A stretch of 64,000 nt of DNA, from positions 19,056,355-19,120,354 of the forward strand of contig CM060327.1 of NCBI GenBank assembly GCA_030674155.1. Direction: 5' to 3'. Position numbers and translations under genes: made by a program. This stretch comes from Stramonita haemastoma (taxonomy: Eukaryota > Mollusca > Gastropoda > Neogastropoda > Muricidae). Under the pieces are notes generated by a model. That model was given only the letters and a program-made list of their open reading frames with translations. It made no database searches and had not been told where the DNA came from. Shown here in pieces: positions 58,741-64,000 of this stretch; within the stretch, counting starts at the first letter, position 1, and each line of letters begins with the position of its first letter.

Positions 58741-59104
58741 CCGACACACACACTTTCCCTAAATAATTATATGGAGGTACATGTCTGTGGCCCATTTCGT
58801 GTCTGTTTCTATCTCTGTAATCTGCCTGTCTGCTCTCCTCCTTCCTCCTTATTCCCGTCCTCCTTCAATCCCACCCTTCCCTGTCTCTCCCTCCTACTCA
58901 CCCGATCTGTCTGTCAGTCCCAGTGTCTGACTGTACGTTCTCCTATTGTTTAGTTAGAAGTCTTCGTCTCGCTGATTAGTAGTGAACATCCTGACTGAGT
59001 AAGGCAGACAGTTGCATTGACAAATTTCGTATCTAGCCCACAAATAACAAATCACCAAACTTTTAAATCGCATTCTGGGCAACTGAATTTTGTGGGGGTG
59101 TGCA

Positions 59105-59108
<4 letters not shown>

Positions 59109-59189
<81 letters not shown>
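59109..59189 (+). repeat. (GA)n tract
   Basis: Pure GA repeat of about 80 bp. Confidence 0.95.
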
Positions 59190-59192
<3 letters not shown>

Positions 59193-60111
59193 ATGCACAT
59201 GGCCAAAGCTTTACTTCATATCTACTGAACACAATTTTCAAGCAGCATGTATCTCAGGAAACAAATTAAAATTATTCTTTACCACGAAGAGTTACGTCCG
59301 TTCCAGCTTTGATGTGCAGCATAACCTAAAGACTATTTGCCCCTGCATGCAGGTTTTATTTTTATTATCGCCTCGTGGTTTATTATGTCGGTTTATACCA
59401 AGATTATGTATTGAAGAATTTAGGACACACATATAATCCAAAATGGCTAAAATATTTCTGCTGCACGTTTCGTCTTCTCTTCCTTTCTACAATGCACTTT
59501 TCATACGATGGACAAATATGGACAATTTGAAGAGAGGTCTTCCTTTTCTGGTTGAGGCCTAGTTGCCCATCTGTTCTCTTGCATCCAATGTTTACCTGTA
59601 TACCAGCTGTCGGTATCATAAGCATCGTTGGCTTTTGTGCCTTTGTCTACCTTGCTAAGAACAAAAGTTCACCTTTTTGTTTATTGTTTAAAATCTCGTT
59701 TCCTGGCCTCATCTCCCCCTCCTCCCCTCGAAGCCTACGAGCTGACAACAGAGAAGAGCCATGTGGCCGTAGTCTTTATCCTTTCAGCTAGCTACACACC
59801 AACCTCCCGGCTTTTCAAACTCTCTTCCGCTGCTTTAATCTCTTCCTTGTGTCACCTCCCCCTCCCCCCCGACCCATTTTCTCCTCCCAACACACATGGC
59901 CAGACCAGGCACACGGCAGCTGCCGCTTCATTCATCCACTCTTCCTCCCCATTACCCCCCTCCCCCCATAAACAGAGTGTGTGGGGCCAACCCTTACCCC
60001 CTTCCACCTCCCTGCCCCTCCCATAGCGTCTTTCAAAGCTAGGCTACAGACAAGCACAGTAGTCCCTTTGTGTGAGTAGGGGGGTGGAGGAGTAGGAGGT
60101 ACTCTGTCTCT

Positions 60112-60151
60112 GTGTGTGTGTGTGTTTTATTGGGAGAGAGAGGGGAGAGAG

Positions 60152-60182
<31 letters not shown>

Positions 60183-60232
60183 TTCGTACACATTGTAAAA
60201 TCTTGGAACATGCCAAACCGGAGAGGGAGGAG

Positions 60233-60274
<42 letters not shown>

Positions 60275-60283
60275 GTGTTTTGG

Positions 60284-60337
<54 letters not shown>

Positions 60338-60432
60338 TTAAAGATTAACATTTTACACAACAAATGATGCTTTCCATTGTTATTCATTCGTGGAAACCTA
60401 CAAATAGCTCATGTAGATAGAACACACACACA

Positions 60433-60500
<68 letters not shown>

Positions 60501-60506
60501 GAGCAC

Positions 60507-60553
<47 letters not shown>

Positions 60554-60597
60554 AATAGATGAAATCGAAGACAAAAATTGTCTCTCGCAGACATCTC

Positions 60598-60668
<71 letters not shown>

Positions 60669-60797
60669 GCGCGCGCGCGGCGCGCACACACACAACACAG
60701 AGGCACGTACGCGCGCGGACACACACACACCACACACACACACACACAACCACAGAGTACGCTTGTAGTTGTTGCGGCTTGTGTGTGTGTGCTTGGC

Positions 60798-60840
<43 letters not shown>
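60112..60840 (+). repeat. Dense microsatellite cluster (TG, GA, CA, GC)
   Basis: GA-rich at 60134-60272, TG at 60287-60336, CA at 60421-60499, GA at 60510-60552, CA running into (CG)n at 60602-60680, CA to 60749, and TG at 60780-60840. The (CA)n(CG)n junction has strong Z-DNA potential. Confidence 0.95.
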
Positions 60841-60843
<3 letters not shown>

Positions 60844-61019
60844 TAAGGGCTCGCAAAGTCCCCTGCCCATCTTAGAAGGCTTGTGGAAGCTTCTTATCAT
60901 TAACTTTCAGGAACTCGTTACGATGTAGCACTCGGGTTATTTTCTTTTCAATGTAATTGGAAGCCATCATACTTTTCATATAAATATAATGTATTTTCGA
61001 AAGTCTAGTTGTACCGGTT

Positions 61020-61026
61020 TCTCTCT

Positions 61027-61070
<44 letters not shown>

Positions 61071-61075
61071 CTCTT
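61020..61075 (+). repeat. (CT)n tract
   Basis: CT repeat with one CC interruption. G-rich and C-rich runs follow at 61293-61306, 61455-61470, 61529-61542 and 61744-61757. Confidence 0.9.
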
Positions 61076-61936
61076 GCTACCTCATGGCTAGCTACTGTAG
61101 TCCCAAGGCTGTTTCAAAAATGTGTTACAGACATGCCAGTAACACATGAACGATACATCCTAGGCCTAACTTGTTTTCAATGGCTCCAGAAGCGGCAGCA
61201 GACCAGTAGGCCCTAGACAGTTCCAGACAGAAAAGTGAGGAATGGGGGGTGGGGAAGAGAGAGATGGAGAGAGGAGAGAGAGAGAGAGAAGAGGGGGGGG
61301 GGGGGTTAATTGCAGAAAAAAAAAAAGGCAGGAGACAGTGTGTACTTTTCACTAACCACTTCAGCTGCAGCGAATGTACGCTGTTCATCCTACCTAAAAG
61401 CTTTCCTTACCTGTTCACCCCCCTCCCCCCACCACTTCCCTAAGGCCTACCTACCCCCCCCCCCCCCCCCCTCTTCTCTCTCTCTCCTGATATCTGTGAG
61501 TAGAGGCAGGACATCCTCAAGAAGGAATGGGGGGGGGGGGGGGAGAGAAGGAGGAAGAGATTTTGGCATAAGGGAGGGGAGTAGAGGGTGAGGGGGTGAG
61601 GGATGGAGTGAAGAGGCAGGAAGTGTCGGCACTGAGGAACTGCTTCTGCTAAACTACAGCCCCCCTCTGGCACCACATTCCTCCCCCTCTTCTTTGGAAC
61701 GCAGTTTACGGCCCATGGCCTTTTCTTTACTGCACCTGGGAGAGGGGGGGGGGGGGGCGGAGGAGAAATAACCAGTGGGGGGGTGGGGGGGTTGAGAGAA
61801 GACACGATGGGGCAGGGAGAAAGTAGGGAGGGAGGGAGTGGGGCTGGAGGGGGGTGGAGAGAAAAGTTCCAGATTCTTTGCTATTTCGTGTAATATGCGT
61901 ACACGGCAGATACTGTTCGGTGGTTTTTAGAAGGGA

Positions 61937-61961
61937 TGTGTATGTGTGTGTTGTGTTTGTG

Positions 61962-62000
<39 letters not shown>

Positions 62001-62060
62001 GTGTGTGTGTGTGTACCGCGCGTGCGTGCGTGTGTGTGTTTGTATGTGTATGTGCGCGCG
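61937..62060 (+). repeat. (TG)n with GCGC interruptions
   Basis: TG-rich alternating purine-pyrimidine sequence. Confidence 0.95.
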
Positions 62061-62499
62061 CGCATGCCTGAATGCATGCCTGTGGCCTACAGAGACATGT
62101 GGCACTTTCATAGCTTTGCATATTAGGAACGTCAACAATCACATGCTTGTTTGCATTCCTATGGACAAAAGGATCCTGCAAACACACTCTTGAGCTTTTA
62201 TTAAATTATTATTAAACTTTTTTTATTTTTTTTTTTAACTGATACAGATGTCGTTTTGCTTAATCTTTCCTTAAGGTATACTTTTGTTTCGTTATCCAGC
62301 CAGCATGTTTATGTATAATTTTTATTATACTGTGCATGTGTATCGTAATCCCCCAAACACATGTATATTTTCATTTTACAATGCATGCCGTAGAAGCAGC
62401 AGATTGAATTAAGTCTGAGAAAAATCTTTTTAAACTACACTGTCAATTGCTTGAGTGTCCTCTGGAAGGAGAGAAATGGTTTATCTAAGAAATGTCGAT

Positions 62500-62820
62500 G
62501 ATGATGACTTGTTGTAGCAGTAGATGTAGAGGTGCTGGTGGTGGTAGCAGTGGTGGTGACTGTGGTAATCGTAACAGTAGATTTAGTAGGTGTTTCAAGT
62601 ACTGGTGGACAGGTTACAGTAGTAGTAGCAGTAGCAGTGTAGCATGAGCAGCACAGCAGCAGCAGCAGCAGTAGACGCAGTAGTAGTAGTCGTCGTCGTC
62701 GTCGTCGTCGTCGTCGTAGTAGTAGTAGTAGTAGTAGTAGTAGTAATAGTGGTGGTGAAAGTGGTGGTGGCTGCAGTAGTAGTAACAGTAGTAGCATTAG
62801 CAGTAGTGGATAGGCTTTAG
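62500..62820 (+). repeat. (GTA)n/(GCA)n/(GTC)n triplet block
   Basis: AGCAGCAGC at 62648-62670, a clean (GTC)n of about nine units at 62688-62716, then (GTA)n, within 300 bp of looser GTAGCAGTGG words. The Leu/Arg-rich minus-strand frame is an artefact. Confidence 0.9.
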
Positions 62821-63133
62821 TCTCCACCGAGTGACAGATTAGAGGCACATTACTTTCAGCCATTAATCATAATACAATTGTAACAAATAAATCGTTCACA
62901 TAGAAGCGAACGAAACTTTTTTTTTCAAAGATACCCAGAAAGTTGACCGTCTATATCTGCGGCTTTGTTGTACCCTAACGCAGTAGCGGAGCAGAGGGAA
63001 CGTGATGGGAATTAAGCTTAATATAAAGGCTGCAGGAGCCTTTAGATCATTTTGAACATGCTACACACAACGGACACACGAAGCTAATATCAAATAAATA
63101 ATTCCCCCAGCCTCTCACTGTTTCTCTCTGTCT

Positions 63134-63197
63134 GTGTCGGTCGGTGGTCGGTCGGTCGGTCTGTCTGTCTGTCTGTCTGCGTCCTCACTCACTCACT

Positions 63198-63281
<84 letters not shown>

Positions 63282-63400
63282 AACGAACGACATGTACAGG
63301 CAGCTGCATGTGTGATGGCCTAGCTGCACTGAACTCAACGCTCCCTCCCTTCCCTGTCCTCTCCTCCTCCTCCCCCCCCCCCCCCCCCCCCCCCCCCCTC
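63134..63400 (+). repeat. (GGTC)n/(CTGT)n, (CA)n and poly-C
   Basis: GGTCGGTC and CTGT units at 63138-63180, CA at 63199-63280, and a C run of about 27 at 63372-63398. Confidence 0.95.
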
Positions 63401-64000
63401 CATCCGCATAAACCGCCTTCCTTTCCCAGTGGCAGTGTGCACAGAAGCCAGGGCCAAGATAAGAGGGAAGAAACTGAAGGCTGAACAGGGCTGTTTGGGA
63501 TGGGGCCAGCAGGGAAAGAGGTAATCAACATGGCTACACTCCTCAAGCCGCCTTGCTTGTGGGACTATTGGCTATCCTGCCTGTCTCAAGCCCTCTGGCT
63601 ACTTCTTCACCAGGCAGGATACTTGCCACTGAATCTTGGATAGGCCTAGCGCTACTGGCATGACCGCGGGCTTATCTTCGTCATCAGTCAGGGTAGCTTT
63701 GGTTAATAGTCACTCAAGACTTTAGCGCCATTTACATCACTGCCGTTATGTAAATACGACATTGTGTAAATCATGTAGAGCCCTACACTGGAAAGGAAAG
63801 ATTCCAGACTAATCCCACGCAAGAATGCCATTTCCGCTCTAAAATGCCCCCTTCCCCTATTCCCCCGTGTCTCCCAACAGATCAGAACCCCCCACCCCCT
63901 CTTACTTGTTTCCCTGCCCACCTTTCACTCTCCCTGCGCTCGTCCACCTATCTCTTATCAACACATTTAAGCCAACACTTACGCGCACGTAACACACACA

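Larger units (their letters stand above)
33709..64000. other. Apparent upstream intron, or intergenic sequence, to right edge
   Basis: Over 30 kb without a coding block I can support. I looked on the minus strand for RRM1 words (KMFVGQIP, GCCFVTF, MHHPIQMKPAD) and found none. An alternative first exon could be hidden, since family genes often use several promoters. Confidence 0.55.

Noticed and set aside
33709..64000. Search for RRM1 exons and a promoter of the CELF gene
   Set aside because: No RNP motifs or start region with splice support found. Local TATA or CCAAT words exist but are not meaningful in such composition.

Overview
The window is animal nuclear DNA, not bacterial. Long AT-rich non-coding stretches separate short GC-richer blocks bounded by consensus GT..AG splice sites. 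It is crowded with dinucleotide microsatellites, degenerate minisatellites, tRNA-derived SINEs and one truncated LINE. These traits fit a marine invertebrate, most likely a mollusc (perhaps a gastropod); that assignment is inferred from general character only.

The one protein-coding gene I can support lies on the minus strand and runs from right to left. It is a CELF/Bruno-like RNA-binding protein of the CELF3-6 type. Seven exons are readable in transcript order: 33708-33580, 32508-32429, 29559-29404, 10722-10515, 9113-8983, 8068-7994 and 7025-6945. They encode the second RRM and most of the Ala/Gln/Gly-rich divergent linker. The first RRM must lie beyond the right edge, because I find no exon for it between 33.7 and 64 kb. 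The third RRM must lie beyond the left edge. A further GC-rich block at 2202-2128 has good splice sites and the correct phase, and may be an unrecognised 75-nt exon just before RRM3.

Layout: 1-6.9 kb is intron plus the candidate exon. From 6.9 to 10.7 kb lie four linker exons, a SINE, a GAA tract abutting a splice donor, and a roughly 75-bp tandem array that carries copies of a splice donor. From 10.7 to 29.4 kb is a large intron full of simple repeats, with a second SINE family at 26.9-27.3 kb. From 29.4 to 33.7 kb are the RRM2 exons. From 33.7 to 64 kb there is apparently only upstream intron: several unrelated degenerate minisatellites, very many CA/TG, GA/CT and poly-G/poly-C tracts, a LINE 3' fragment with a 13-bp target-site duplication (47.3-47.6 kb), a SINE copy (52.2 kb) and a 100-N scaffold gap (53,901-54,000).

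The most interesting observations concern how repeats meet the splicing signals of this splicing-factor gene. One tandem array contains near-identical copies of the donor of the exon it abuts, in register with the real donor. The exon at 8983-9113 has a phase conflict. The sense strand carries long UG tracts, the preferred ligand class of CELF proteins, near exons. A pure CUU tract begins 8 nt after one donor. I found no CRISPR array, tRNA gene, rRNA gene or unmistakable second protein gene.
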